64,000 bases of DNA, taken from Pseudothermotoga sp. GTDB taxonomy: Bacteria > Thermotogota > Thermotogae > Thermotogales > DSM-5069. Both the position numbers and the translations under genes were made by a program. Of this stretch, positions 53,462 through 62,189 are shown piece by piece. The stretch is taken from contig JANXCS010000007.1 of the NCBI GenBank assembly GCA_025060105.1, forward strand, positions 52,159 through 116,158. The letters run 5' to 3'. Every line of letters starts with the position of its first letter. The first letter of the stretch is position 1. The notes beneath the pieces are model-generated. The model searched no databases and had not been told where the DNA came from. It saw nothing but the letters and a program-made list of their open reading frames with translations.

Positions 53462-54529
53462 TTGAAGATCGTTTTTCGATGGTTTGGTGAAGATGATCCA
53501 ATCAAATTGGAGCACATCAGACAAATACCTGGCGTTGAAGGGATCGTCGGTGCGCTGTTCGATGTGCCTGTGGGAGAAGTGTGGCCATTTGAGAAGATAA
53601 TGAAACTGAAAAGCACCGTCGAATCGCACGGATTGAAATTGGAAGTCATAGAGAGTGTGAACGTGCACGAAGATATAAAACTCGGTCTTGCTACAAGAAA
53701 ACGATACATCGACAACTATAAAGACACCATCGTGAATCTCGCCAAAGCTGGCATAAAAGTGATCACGTATAACTTCATGCCCGTCTTCGATTGGCTCAGA
53801 ACGGATTTGAAGTATAGACTACCAGACGGTTCTGAAACGATGTACTATGACGATGAGCTGGTCCGTAATATCACTCCCAAACAACTCGTCGAATCCATGA
53901 AGAAAGGCTCTTCTAATTTCATCCTCCCAGGTTGGGAATGGGACAGGCTGGAACAGCTCGAAAAGACGCTGAAGATGTATGAAGGAATGAAAGAAGAAGA
54001 TCTCTTCGAGAACTTGACCCATTTTTTGAAGGAAATCGTTCCTGTCTGCGAACAGTTCGGTGTGAAAATGGCCCTCCATCCAGACGATCCACCCTGGAGT
54101 GTGTTCGGTTTGCCCAGAATCGTGACTTGCCAGGAAAACATAGAAAAGATTCTCAAAACAGTTGACAGTCCTTCTAACACCATAGCTCTATGCACAGGTT
54201 CGCTGGGTGTGAACACGAAGAACGATATTCCATCCATGATAAAACAGTTTGGTCGCATGAAGAGGATCAGTTTCGTCCATCTGAGGAATTTCAAACTGTT
54301 GGGGGAAAGAAAATTTTACGAGAGTGCCCATCCGAGCTTCTGTGGTTCGTTGGACATGTTCCAGATCGTTAAAACACTGCGCGATGTGGAGTTCGACGGT
54401 TATCTCAGACCAGACCACGGTAGAACGATCTGGGGAGAAAAAGCCAGACCAGGCTACGGTTTGTACGACAGGGCACTGGGCATAACTTACATTTTAGGCC
54501 TCTGGGAAGCGACAGGAAAAATGACTTGA
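53462..54529 (+). CDS. uxuA: Mannonate dehydratase
   Basis: UxuA dehydrates D-mannonate to 2-keto-3-deoxy-D-gluconate in glucuronate catabolism. The 355-aa protein has the TIM-barrel pattern of the family: KIVFRWFGEDDPIKLEHIRQIPGVEGIVGALFDVPVGEVWP, MALHPDDPPWSVFGLPRIV, HLRNFK and YLRPDHGRTIWGE, with metal-binding Asp, His and Cys residues in these blocks. The TTG start at 53462 follows AGAGGTGAT. It is a single-gene unit here. It fits physiologically with the probable alpha-glucuronidase at 27.9-29.4 kb, which would release glucuronate. Confidence 0.94.
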   Translation: MKIVFRWFGEDDPIKLEHIRQIPGVEGIVGALFDVPVGEVWPFEKIMKLKSTVESHGLKLEVIESVNVHEDIKLGLATRKRYIDNYKDTIVNLAKAGIKVITYNFMPVFDWLRTDLKYRLPDGSETMYYDDELVRNITPKQLVESMKKGSSNFILPGWEWDRLEQLEKTLKMYEGMKEEDLFENLTHFLKEIVPVCEQFGVKMALHPDDPPWSVFGLPRIVTCQENIEKILKTVDSPSNTIALCTGSLGVNTKNDIPSMIKQFGRMKRISFVHLRNFKLLGERKFYESAHPSFCGSLDMFQIVKTLRDVEFDGYLRPDHGRTIWGEKARPGYGLYDRALGITYILGLWEATGKMT

Positions 54530-54530
54530 G

Positions 54531-54549
54531 TTTCCACAAAGTGTGGAAA
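54531..54549. terminator. Weak hairpin between convergent uxuA and TPR genes
   Basis: TTTCCACA and TGTGGAAA form an 8-bp stem with a 3-nt loop two bases after the uxuA stop codon. No U-tract follows directly; a second AT-only inverted repeat (AAAATTT/AAATTTT, 54555-54572) is next to it. It may end transcription from either side. Confidence 0.4.
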
Positions 54550-54589
54550 AGACGAAAATTTCACGAAATTTTATGGGGCGCACCATCTT

Positions 54590-55330
54590 TCACTTCAACT
54601 TTTCAAGTTCACCCTGTGCGTCTTTCATGGCTTCTCTGTGAGCACCGATCAACCACGGATGTGGTTCGCTCTCCAAAACTTTTCTGAACATCTCCTTGGC
54701 TTTTTCTCTTTGATTCATCTTCAGATACAGATACCCCAGCTCTAAAAGGATGTTTGGATAGTTCGGTGTAAGTTCTAAGGCTTTTAAAAGTAGCTCTTCC
54801 GACTTTTTGTAATTGTAGAGAGGCCAGGGAACATCCCGATACCTCATTCCAGACGCTATCAGAGCGAACGTTTTGTACAATCTGCCTTCCTCATCGTTTT
54901 CATCGAGCAAAGATATGGCTGTGTTTATGTATTTATCGAAATCGCCGAGCATGAACAGGCTCTGCACTATACCTTTGTACTGAGCGAGCCTTCCTATGGC
55001 CGCACCGGCAACGTAGTGAGCCCTACCGTTTTTACTGTCCAACTTGATCGCTTCTTCGGCGTACTTCCTAGCTTGCTCGAGCGTTTTTTCCTTCAACTTT
55101 TCTGGTACGCCCCAGTCTCCGTACTCCAGATAACAATCTGCAAGTATCGTGAGCAAACGAGAATTGGACTTCAACTCAGTTCGTGCCTCGATCGCTCCGA
55201 TGAGTTGTTCCATCTTGACAGCGTCTCTGTCTCTTCTGATCTCGTAGAACGACAGATTCACCTCTTGCTCAAAGGAGGCAAAGAGTAACGCTGTGATCAA
55301 GAGTATGAGCGAAATGGATGCATACCTCAT
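54590..55330 (-). CDS. Exported TPR-repeat protein
   Basis: The 246-aa protein has a signal peptide (MRYASISLILLITALLFASF) and about four tetratricopeptide-like helical repeats. The clearest are LEQARKYAEEAIKLDSKNGRAHYVAGAAIGRL and ALELTPNYPNILLELGYLYLKMNQREKAKEMFRKVLESEP. It resembles a group of exported TPR proteins with the segment LFMLGDFDKYINTAISLLDEND. A scaffold role in the periplasm is likely; the partner is unknown. ATG 55330 is favoured by spacing from AAAGGGGG. A TATAAT lies upstream on the minus strand (55366-55371). Confidence 0.78.
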   Translation of the reverse strand: MRYASISLILLITALLFASFEQEVNLSFYEIRRDRDAVKMEQLIGAIEARTELKSNSRLLTILADCYLEYGDWGVPEKLKEKTLEQARKYAEEAIKLDSKNGRAHYVAGAAIGRLAQYKGIVQSLFMLGDFDKYINTAISLLDENDEEGRLYKTFALIASGMRYRDVPWPLYNYKKSEELLLKALELTPNYPNILLELGYLYLKMNQREKAKEMFRKVLESEPHPWLIGAHREAMKDAQGELEKLK

Positions 55331-55440
55331 GCACATCCCCCTTTCGATACGATCTGCACAACAACATTATACAATTGAAAGTTTCCCTCAAACTTGGTTG
55401 GTTAAAATTTTTTTAGAAGTTCTACGGAGGCGAGTGAAGT

Positions 55441-57597
55441 TTGGAAAAAATCCAGTTCAAAATGACTTTCACAGTTACAGGCATGACGTGTGCAACGTGT
55501 GCGAGGATCGTTGAACAGGCTTTGAAAAAAATCGAAGGTGTGAACTTCGCTTCCGTCAACCTAGCGACTTCAACAGGCTTCGTCCTCGCAGAAAGGATGA
55601 TAGATTTTGAAAAGATCAAGAAAGCCATCGAAGAGGTTGGCTACGGTGTCGAGACCGGTCTACCTCAAGATATCGAGGTCAAACGGTACAGACAAGCTAA
55701 GAGAGATCTTCTAATCGCATGGTTGACCAGCTCGCCTTTGATATTCTTGATGATCTTTCACATGTTCATGGTACAACGAACCCATCCGCTCTGGTTGGAA
55801 GTCTCGCTCTCAGCCTTCGCAATTTTTTATGTTGCTAGAAAGACCTTCAAGGGAGCTTGGATAGCTCTGACGCACAGGCATTTCAACATGGACGTGCTCA
55901 TCTCTCTGGGAGCTATCGGTTCTTGGATGAGTGGTGTGATCAAGTTGGCTGGACTGCCAGTTGTTTCCTTTGCTTCCATAGGGGCGATGATCGTCGCTTT
56001 CCACGTCACGGGAAGATTCATAGAATCGTACTTGCGTGACAAAGCGAGTAAGCAGTTGAAAAGCCTCGCTCAACTTCAAGCAAAAGAGGCTCGAGTGATC
56101 GATGGTTCAAACGAACTCTTCGTGCCGATAGAAGCTGTGAAAGAAGGTTTCATCGTACTAGTGAAACCTTCAGAGAGGATACCCGTTGACGGCACGATCG
56201 TTGAAGGAGAATCTTATTTAGATGAATCTCCAATAACTGGAGAATCTGTGCCCATTTTGAAGCGCGAAGGGGACACAGTCACGTCAGGTTCTCTGAACCT
56301 CACTTCAACGGTGAAGATCAAAGTGACGAAAGTTGGGGAGGACAGTTTTCTTTCCCAAATACTCAGGCTCGTTCAACAGGCACAAGGCTTCAAAACACCC
56401 ATCCAGATCCTCGCAGATCGGATCACCAACTGGTTCGTGCCCACGGTCATCCTTCTGGCGATTTCTAGTTCCACGATCTGGTACTTCTATTATCAAAGAT
56501 TTTCACCGTTTCTGGAGAAAATCAGGCGTTTCCTTCCTTGGATCGCGGAGACGAACGAGCCCCTGAGTTTCTCCATCTTCGTTTTCGTATCCACGATCGT
56601 CATAGCCTGTCCGTGTGCACTCGGATTGGCCACGCCCATGGCCCTGCTCGTGGGAACAACCCGCGCGATGAAGAAAGGCCTCCTCGTGAAGAACGCCGAA
56701 GCCATCCAGACGATGAAAGACGTCAGGTTCATCTTGATGGACAAAACAGGCACACTCACGTTGGGCGAACCGAAGGTGGTTGAACACAATCTGGATCGAA
56801 AGCTTTTGAACATCGTGGCGAGCATTGAAAAAAGATCGAACCATCCTTTCGCCAAAGCGATCTCAAAGCTCGCCCACGATGAAGTTGAGATCGAATCGTT
56901 CAAAGAGATAGCTGGTGAAGGTGTCGTCGCGACTATTGAAGAGAAAGAATACTTCATCGGCAGGCCTGTAGACTATTCACGTTACGAAGAGCTCCTCTCA
57001 CAGGGTAGAACCGTCGTGGAAGTGAGGGTGAACGGGACCGTCGTGGGATTCCTCGCTTTAGAAGATACCGTCAGGGAGGATGCTGAAAGGGCCATACAGA
57101 AACTCAAATCTTTGAAGATGGAACCTGTGATGGTAACGGGTGACAACGATAGAACAGCTCGTTCCGTTGCGAAAAGATTGGGCATAGAAAAAGTTCATTC
57201 GGGATTGAAACCACAAGAAAAACTTGAACTTGTGAGGTATCATCAATCTATGGGAAAGAAAGTTGCCATGATCGGTGATGGAATGAACGATGCTGCCGCA
57301 CTCAAAGCTGCCGACGTTGGTATAGCCATGGGTTCTGGAACGGACATCGCCATGGAAAGTGCGGACATCATCATCGTGCGTGGGGGAATATCGAAAGTAG
57401 TTGAAGCCGTGGAGATCTCGAACAAAACATTCAAAAAAATCAAGCAAAATCTTTTCTGGGCTTTCTTCTACAACGTTGTTGCGATACCTTCAGCCATGAT
57501 GGGATTGTTGCACCCCCTGCTGGCTGAGACGGCGATGATTTTGAGCTCCATCACCGTCACGATCAATTCTTTGAGTTTGAGGAGGGAAGATGCATGA
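55441..57597 (+). CDS. copA: Copper-translocating P1B-type ATPase
   Basis: The 718-aa pump exports Cu(I). In order it has an N-terminal heavy-metal domain with GMTCATC (residues 14-20), membrane segments, the actuator motif SPITGESVP, the ion-binding CPC (Cys390-Pro-Cys392), phosphorylation site DKTGT (Asp434), SNHPFAKAI, and GDGMNDA. The last two membrane helices carry FWAFFYNVVAIPSAM and MILSSITVTINSL, matching the YN and MxxSS copper ligands. TTG 55441 follows GGAGGCGAG. It overlaps the copZ start (ATGA). Confidence 0.95.
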   Translation: MEKIQFKMTFTVTGMTCATCARIVEQALKKIEGVNFASVNLATSTGFVLAERMIDFEKIKKAIEEVGYGVETGLPQDIEVKRYRQAKRDLLIAWLTSSPLIFLMIFHMFMVQRTHPLWLEVSLSAFAIFYVARKTFKGAWIALTHRHFNMDVLISLGAIGSWMSGVIKLAGLPVVSFASIGAMIVAFHVTGRFIESYLRDKASKQLKSLAQLQAKEARVIDGSNELFVPIEAVKEGFIVLVKPSERIPVDGTIVEGESYLDESPITGESVPILKREGDTVTSGSLNLTSTVKIKVTKVGEDSFLSQILRLVQQAQGFKTPIQILADRITNWFVPTVILLAISSSTIWYFYYQRFSPFLEKIRRFLPWIAETNEPLSFSIFVFVSTIVIACPCALGLATPMALLVGTTRAMKKGLLVKNAEAIQTMKDVRFILMDKTGTLTLGEPKVVEHNLDRKLLNIVASIEKRSNHPFAKAISKLAHDEVEIESFKEIAGEGVVATIEEKEYFIGRPVDYSRYEELLSQGRTVVEVRVNGTVVGFLALEDTVREDAERAIQKLKSLKMEPVMVTGDNDRTARSVAKRLGIEKVHSGLKPQEKLELVRYHQSMGKKVAMIGDGMNDAAALKAADVGIAMGSGTDIAMESADIIIVRGGISKVVEAVEISNKTFKKIKQNLFWAFFYNVVAIPSAMMGLLHPLLAETAMILSSITVTINSLSLRREDA

Positions 57598-57797
57598 AAT
57601 ATGAACTATACGTTCCAAACATTTCTTGTGGGCATTGCAGAATGAGAATATCGAAAGCTTTGGATGAGCTGGGGATGAAGAACTACCAGATAGACATCGC
57701 TCAAAAGAAAATAACCTTGGAGACCGAAACAATCGAGCCGATATTGAAAAAGCTACAGCAAATTGGATATCCTGCAGAAAGCTACAGACAAATATGA
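57594..57797 (+). CDS. copZ: Small heavy-metal-associated domain protein (CopZ-like copper chaperone)
   Basis: The 67-aa protein is a single ferredoxin-like metal-binding domain with the ligand motif ISCGHC (MxCxxC type, Met replaced by Ile). The fold pattern YELYVPNISCGHCRMRISKAL...PILKKLQQIGYPAE is clear. It would carry Cu(I) to CopA, with which it is translationally coupled (4-bp overlap). Confidence 0.88.
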   Translation: MKYELYVPNISCGHCRMRISKALDELGMKNYQIDIAQKKITLETETIEPILKKLQQIGYPAESYRQI

Positions 57798-57800
57798 ACC

Positions 57801-58013
57801 TCAACGATTCACAATCTTGAACAACTTGACGATCAAAAAGATCAAGAACGCCAGAAAGAGTATTGGCAACACCAAGATGAACAAGCCGAGCAACGCGAAA
57901 ACAACTACAAGTGCGCCGATACCGATCGCTATGAAGCCTGCGAAGAATGGCAAAAATTTGAAAAACAGATAAATCAAAAAAATCACACCGAGGAACGCAA
58001 GAAAATGAAGCAC
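57801..58013 (-). CDS. Small hydrophobic membrane protein
   Basis: The 70-aa protein consists of two long hydrophobic segments (about 3-38 and 40-62) with a basic end (KLFKIVNR). GTG 58013 with GAGGGGTGA ahead is chosen; the open frame reaches 58088. It follows htpX on the same strand and may share its transcript. Function is unknown; a role with the HtpX quality-control protease is possible. Confidence 0.6.
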   Translation of the reverse strand: MLHFLAFLGVIFLIYLFFKFLPFFAGFIAIGIGALVVVFALLGLFILVLPILFLAFLIFLIVKLFKIVNR

Positions 58014-58084
58014 AAGATCACCCCTCACAGTTTCACAGGCACGATTTTTCAAACCAATTGGAGTGGAACCTATCGAGCACGGCT

Positions 58085-59068
58085 TCAAGTTTGTTGAAGC
58101 TCTCTGAGTACCATCTCTGGTGGAACTTTCTCGAGCAACGCGATGCGCTTGTGGATTGGTGGATGTGTGCTGAACAAATTTGCAAAGAAACCCTCCTTTT
58201 CGTTCACCTTCCTTTTGAGTGGATCTGAAATGAACAAATGAGCCGTTGCGATCGTGGCATTCTTCACCTTGGGCTTCATCTTTTGAGTCTTGGCAATCTT
58301 TCTCAACGCGTTGGACAAGCCTTTGGGATTTCTCGTCAGTTCGACTGCTTTAGCATCCGACAGATATTCTCTGGTTCGAGAAACAGCAAAGATGGTGATC
58401 CTTCCAATCAATGAAAACAGTGTCGCAACTAAGGCTATGATCAAGAGTGCAACCAACAAGTAAGCAACTCCGCTGTCTTTTCCCTTTTTACTCGATCTGC
58501 GCGGAGTTGAAGACGAAGCAAGAAGTCTCAAACTCCTCCAAGCGAACAACTGCACCAAGACCATCGTACCCAGAATGGCACTGATGGTGGTCATCAACAG
58601 TGTGTCTCTGTTGATGATGTGACTCACTTCGTGCGCAACGACGCCTTCCGTTTCCTCCCTGTTCAAATTCTTCAGCAGGCCAGACGTCACACAGATTGCA
58701 CTGCTTTCCCTCCTGAATCCCGTCGCAAAAGCGTTGATGTTCTCATCCTCCATCACGTAGAGCTTCGGAACTTCTTTCAACCCAGCCGCGAGACACACCT
58801 CTTCAACGATGTTTTGAAGTTGCTTTTCTTCGAAATCTTTTTCATTGATGGGCCTTGCTCCTACGGATCTTAAAACCAACGAAGCGCCCGAACTGGTTCC
58901 AACGAGCGTTTGGATCAAAGCGATGAAGATCAGAACGATCGTTCCCGCAGGAAAAACTCCAAACAGAGCGTCTATCAAAAGGCCAAGAATCCCCATCATG
59001 AGAATGAAAACCGAAACGAGCAAGTATGTGTTTCTGATGTTCCTCTTGTGAAGTTCTACAAAATCCAT
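58085..59068 (-). CDS. htpX: HtpX-like membrane zinc metalloprotease
   Basis: The 327-aa protein has two N-terminal membrane segments (about 13-33 and 38-58) and the zinc motif HEVSH (residues 146-150). A second membrane pair follows (about 160-178 and 203-225), then the third-ligand region SRTREYLSDAKAVEL. HtpX cleaves damaged membrane proteins facing the cytoplasm and complements FtsH, which is also in this window. It begins 33 bp after the terminator that follows lemA. Confidence 0.92.
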   Translation of the reverse strand: MDFVELHKRNIRNTYLLVSVFILMMGILGLLIDALFGVFPAGTIVLIFIALIQTLVGTSSGASLVLRSVGARPINEKDFEEKQLQNIVEEVCLAAGLKEVPKLYVMEDENINAFATGFRRESSAICVTSGLLKNLNREETEGVVAHEVSHIINRDTLLMTTISAILGTMVLVQLFAWRSLRLLASSSTPRRSSKKGKDSGVAYLLVALLIIALVATLFSLIGRITIFAVSRTREYLSDAKAVELTRNPKGLSNALRKIAKTQKMKPKVKNATIATAHLFISDPLKRKVNEKEGFFANLFSTHPPIHKRIALLEKVPPEMVLRELQQT

Positions 59069-59100
59069 CGCACCACCTCCCCTTTGCCCGATCCTATCAC

Positions 59101-59128
59101 AAAAATAAAACCCCGCTCAAGCGGGGTT
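59101..59128 (-). terminator. Terminator after lemA
   Basis: On the minus strand AACCCCGC and GCGGGGTT form an 8-bp stem with a 4-nt loop (59109-59128), followed by TTATTTTT. It lies 17 bp after the lemA stop codon. Confidence 0.9.
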
Positions 59129-59145
59129 GCACTCTGCAAAGTTGA

Positions 59146-59703
59146 TCAGAACGAAAGATCCACTTTGGGTGTTTCCTTCTCGGTGGCAGCAGCTTCGAAG
59201 AACGGAAAGGCTTTGAAATTGAACATCCTCGCTACGATGTTGGTTGGGAACATCTCGATGGACGTGTTGTACTTCATCACCGTGTCGTTGTAGAACTGTC
59301 TAGCGTAGCTGATCCTATTTTCCGTGCTGGTGAGCTCCTCCATGAGCTGTTTCACCTGCTCGTTCGCCTTCAGTTCAGGATATCTCTCGAACACGGCGAG
59401 CAGTCGAGCCAGTGCACCAGAAAGCTCGCCTTCAGCCTTTATACGATCGTCTATCGAACCACCAGAAACAGCTTTGGCACGTGCGTTGATCACGGCTTCC
59501 AAAGTTTCTTTCTCAAACTTCATATAACCCTTCACGGAATTCACCAAGTTTGGAATGAGATCGTGCCTTCTTTTGAGCTGAACATCGATCTGACTCCACG
59601 CATTTTCAACACGCTTTTTCTTCGAAACTAGTGAGTTGTAAGTGCCGATGAACCAGACGATCAATATCAAAACGATCGCTACGATGATTCCAACAATGAG
59701 CAT
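59146..59703 (-). CDS. lemA: LemA family protein
   Basis: The 185-aa protein has one N-terminal membrane anchor (MLIVGIIVAIVLILIVWFIG). The LemA helical domain follows with the signature YNSLVSKKKRVENAWSQIDVQLKRRHDLIPNLVNSVKGY and FERYPELKANEQ. The function is poorly known; LemA is often found beside HtpX-type proteases, as here. ATG 59703 follows GGAGGTG; the open frame upstream into the porin gene is not used. Confidence 0.92.
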   Translation of the reverse strand: MLIVGIIVAIVLILIVWFIGTYNSLVSKKKRVENAWSQIDVQLKRRHDLIPNLVNSVKGYMKFEKETLEAVINARAKAVSGGSIDDRIKAEGELSGALARLLAVFERYPELKANEQVKQLMEELTSTENRISYARQFYNDTVMKYNTSIEMFPTNIVARMFNFKAFPFFEAAATEKETPKVDLSF

Positions 59704-59732
59704 ACGAACACCTCCGAAAGCTAATATACCAC

Positions 59733-59760
59733 AAAAATAAAACCCCGGCCGAAGCCGGGG
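59733..59760 (-). terminator. Terminator after the porin-like gene
   Basis: On the minus strand CCCCGGC and GCCGGGG form a 7-bp stem with a C(TTCG)G tetraloop (59743-59760), followed by TTTTATTTTTG. It is a textbook rho-independent terminator. Confidence 0.93.
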
Positions 59761-59783
59761 TAAAGAACTATTACCAACAAACT

Positions 59784-60779
59784 TCAGAACGACACGCCTA
59801 GGCTCCAACCAACCGTAACTTTCGATCCTTCGTAAGAAGCACTGACGGTATGACTAAGCAACTCTGTCTTCCAGCTGGCATAACCAACGAAGTTCAACTT
59901 TGTAAGGTCTGTGATGTTTGGCAGGATGAAATCAGCACCGAGTGTGACTGGGCTCAGAGCGGTTGTTACCAAGGCTATTCCAAGTTCGTTACCTTTTGCA
60001 AATACGAAACTGCCTTTAAATTTTTCAATACCGAAATCAACACCGAACAAGTAATCTTTGAGCATACCCGTGAGAGTACCAGCGCCTGCATCGAGTGCAA
60101 CATAACCAAAACCTTTCAAAGTGGCATTTTTAATTTCGAGCGCTTTCGCAAGATCTATTGTTGCACCAGCGCTAATTTCGGGGAATTTACCTGCTCCGGC
60201 AGAAACGATACCCTTTGCCAACAAAGTCAAACCAAGGAACGAGAAACTCAAGCTGTTGTAAACATCAACATCGATTGATGTAGCTGCTGGCGTATAGGCA
60301 TAGACGGTCAAAGAATCTTTCAATTCACCGGATGCGATATCAAATTTCAGTGCTACTGCATCTGTTCTGTTTCTGGAGGTGAAGCTTGGTGGTGTTACAA
60401 TCCAGCTGAAGTTGCTACCTGTTGCCAGAGTATAGCCTCTGGACAACTTACCAACTTGCAGTGTTACTGTGAAAGCATCTGAAACGTACAGCTTCTGCCA
60501 TACGTATGTACCCCAGTTAAGGTCAATTTGCATATTGACATCGGACGCTGGAGCTGTTCCTGGAAAGTTTCTTTCGAATGTGACAACAAAACCAGTCATG
60601 GTTGCAGAATCAGAAGATCTCATGTCGAGTGTAGCGAAAGGTTCAACTGCTACACTGAAAGTATTAGCCGAAGCGTCGTAAGTCAACTTCGGTGTCACGA
60701 AGAACCGACCAGTGATACTCACAGCGCCGAAAGCTGCAACTGTTACCAGGGCGACCAGTAAAACAAGCAGTTTCCTCAT
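59784..60779 (-). CDS. Porin-like outer-membrane beta-barrel protein
   Basis: The 331-aa protein has a signal peptide (MRKLLVLLVALVTVAAFGA) followed by many amphipathic strands and a final VTVGWSLGVSF with terminal phenylalanine, the outer-membrane sorting signal. Low lysine and high Gly/Ser/Thr/Ala content fit an outer-envelope (toga) barrel. It lies 46 bp after the Omp-alpha-like gene. The pair resembles the Omp-alpha/Omp-beta set of Thermotoga; the assignment to a specific porin is inference. Confidence 0.75.
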   Translation of the reverse strand: MRKLLVLLVALVTVAAFGAVSITGRFFVTPKLTYDASANTFSVAVEPFATLDMRSSDSATMTGFVVTFERNFPGTAPASDVNMQIDLNWGTYVWQKLYVSDAFTVTLQVGKLSRGYTLATGSNFSWIVTPPSFTSRNRTDAVALKFDIASGELKDSLTVYAYTPAATSIDVDVYNSLSFSFLGLTLLAKGIVSAGAGKFPEISAGATIDLAKALEIKNATLKGFGYVALDAGAGTLTGMLKDYLFGVDFGIEKFKGSFVFAKGNELGIALVTTALSPVTLGADFILPNITDLTKLNFVGYASWKTELLSHTVSASYEGSKVTVGWSLGVSF

Positions 60780-60825
60780 AACTCAACACCCTCCTTCACT
60801 TGTAATTTTTTACCCCAAGTGGGGT

Positions 60826-62070
60826 TCACATTGCACCCACGATCATGGCGGCGACTGCCAATATTATAGCCCCTATGACTGCGCCGGTGAGTGCCGCGTT
60901 AGCTTTGGAGAGATCTTCTATCTTTTTGAGAAGTTCGGCTTTGACATCTTCGATCGATTTCGTCGTGGCTTGGAACTTTTCGTTCGTCTCAGATTTCAAA
61001 GATGCCACTGCTGCGTTCGTATCTTCTTTCACTGCGAACAAGCCATCCCTCAACTCTGAAAGCTGTGTGTTTATGGAATCGATCTGGTCGAGTACGTAGT
61101 CGATTTGCTCTTCGTGCTGTGACTGGAAATCTTTCAAAGCGGCTTCAAGCTGTGACAGCTTCGAACTCAGCTGATTTTTGAGCTCTTCGATCTTCTTTGC
61201 GGTATCGGCTGTGAGATTGGCGATCGCCTTTGCATTTTCGTTGGCTTTAGCTTCAACTTCTCCAACTTTGCCTTCGACGCCACCCAATTTGCTTTCAAGA
61301 TTGCTGACCTTCTCACTCAATCTGTCGAGTCTGATCGATAGATATCCGAGCGTTTTCACAGCGTTGTCCAACGCTGAAGATAGATCTCCAACCTGAGATT
61401 CGAGAGCTTCGACCCTGTTTGAAATGTTCCTCGTATAAGCTGTGAGATCTTTTACGATGTTCTTTACAGGTTCGATCGCAAGCAATTTTTTATCGATCTG
61501 TGCGATCTTACCTTCAAGCTTTGAAAGTGCCTCTTGGAAGGTTGCAACGTTTTCGGAAAGTTTTGCTTCAAGGCTTGAACTCAGCTTTGCGAGCTCTTCA
61601 TCGTGCTTCTTCTGCAAATTCGCCAACGCTTCGTAGAGCTTGATGACGTCTTTGTCATGGATGTTCACAGTTTGTTTGAGAGATTCGAGCGCTTTGGTGA
61701 GTTCTGTAACATCCGTTCTTGCTGCGAGTTCTGCAACCTTCTTTTCCAGATCGTCCACCCTCCGAATGGTTGAGCCAAGTTTCACACTGACGGCGTCCAG
61801 AACTTTCAAAACGTCACTGATGTAAGGACCAACGATCTCAGTTTCGATGAGTCCGATCAATCTGCTGATCATGGCTGCTTCTTCGTAGCGTGTTATGTTG
61901 CGATCACCCTTGAAGGTCCCATCTGGATAACCAATGACGATACCCTTCTCTTTCAAATGTTTCACATACCCATAAGCCCAATGCTTTTCAGGAACATCGG
62001 GGAACATGCCTGAAGCGAACACCCCAACGGCGATGAAGATTGCTACGACTGTGAAAAGAAATCTCTTCAT
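60826..62070 (-). CDS. Omp-alpha-like envelope spacer protein (SLH domain, coiled coil, membrane anchor)
   Basis: In order, the 414-aa protein has a signal peptide, one S-layer-homology domain (about 22-75, FPDVPEKHWAYGYVKHLKEKGIVIGYPDGTFKGDRNITRYEEA), a coiled coil of about 280 residues (about 95-385), and a C-terminal membrane segment (ALTGAVIGAIILAVAAMIVGAM). This is the layout of Thermotoga Omp-alpha, which spans the periplasm and holds the toga to the peptidoglycan layer. ATG 62070 follows GGGAGGTTGG. It has its own promoter and should be strongly expressed. Confidence 0.9.
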   Translation of the reverse strand: MKRFLFTVVAIFIAVGVFASGMFPDVPEKHWAYGYVKHLKEKGIVIGYPDGTFKGDRNITRYEEAAMISRLIGLIETEIVGPYISDVLKVLDAVSVKLGSTIRRVDDLEKKVAELAARTDVTELTKALESLKQTVNIHDKDVIKLYEALANLQKKHDEELAKLSSSLEAKLSENVATFQEALSKLEGKIAQIDKKLLAIEPVKNIVKDLTAYTRNISNRVEALESQVGDLSSALDNAVKTLGYLSIRLDRLSEKVSNLESKLGGVEGKVGEVEAKANENAKAIANLTADTAKKIEELKNQLSSKLSQLEAALKDFQSQHEEQIDYVLDQIDSINTQLSELRDGLFAVKEDTNAAVASLKSETNEKFQATTKSIEDVKAELLKKIEDLSKANAALTGAVIGAIILAVAAMIVGAM

Positions 62071-62155
62071 AACGCCAACCTCCCTTCATATTGTTATCTT
62101 CGGTGGGAACTTTCCCCCCACTTGTCAAAGACCAAAACAATCCAGATCAAAATTC

Positions 62156-62185
62156 ATTATAGCACCAAGCAAGTTTGAAAATCAA
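62156..62185 (-). promoter_or_regulatory. Promoter of the Omp-alpha-like gene
   Basis: On the minus strand TTGATT (62180-62185) and a perfect TATAAT (62156-62161) are separated by 18 bp. Transcription would start near 62149, giving a leader of about 80 nt. The promoter begins just inside and after the tyrS 3' end. Confidence 0.7.
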
Positions 62186-62189
62186 GTCT

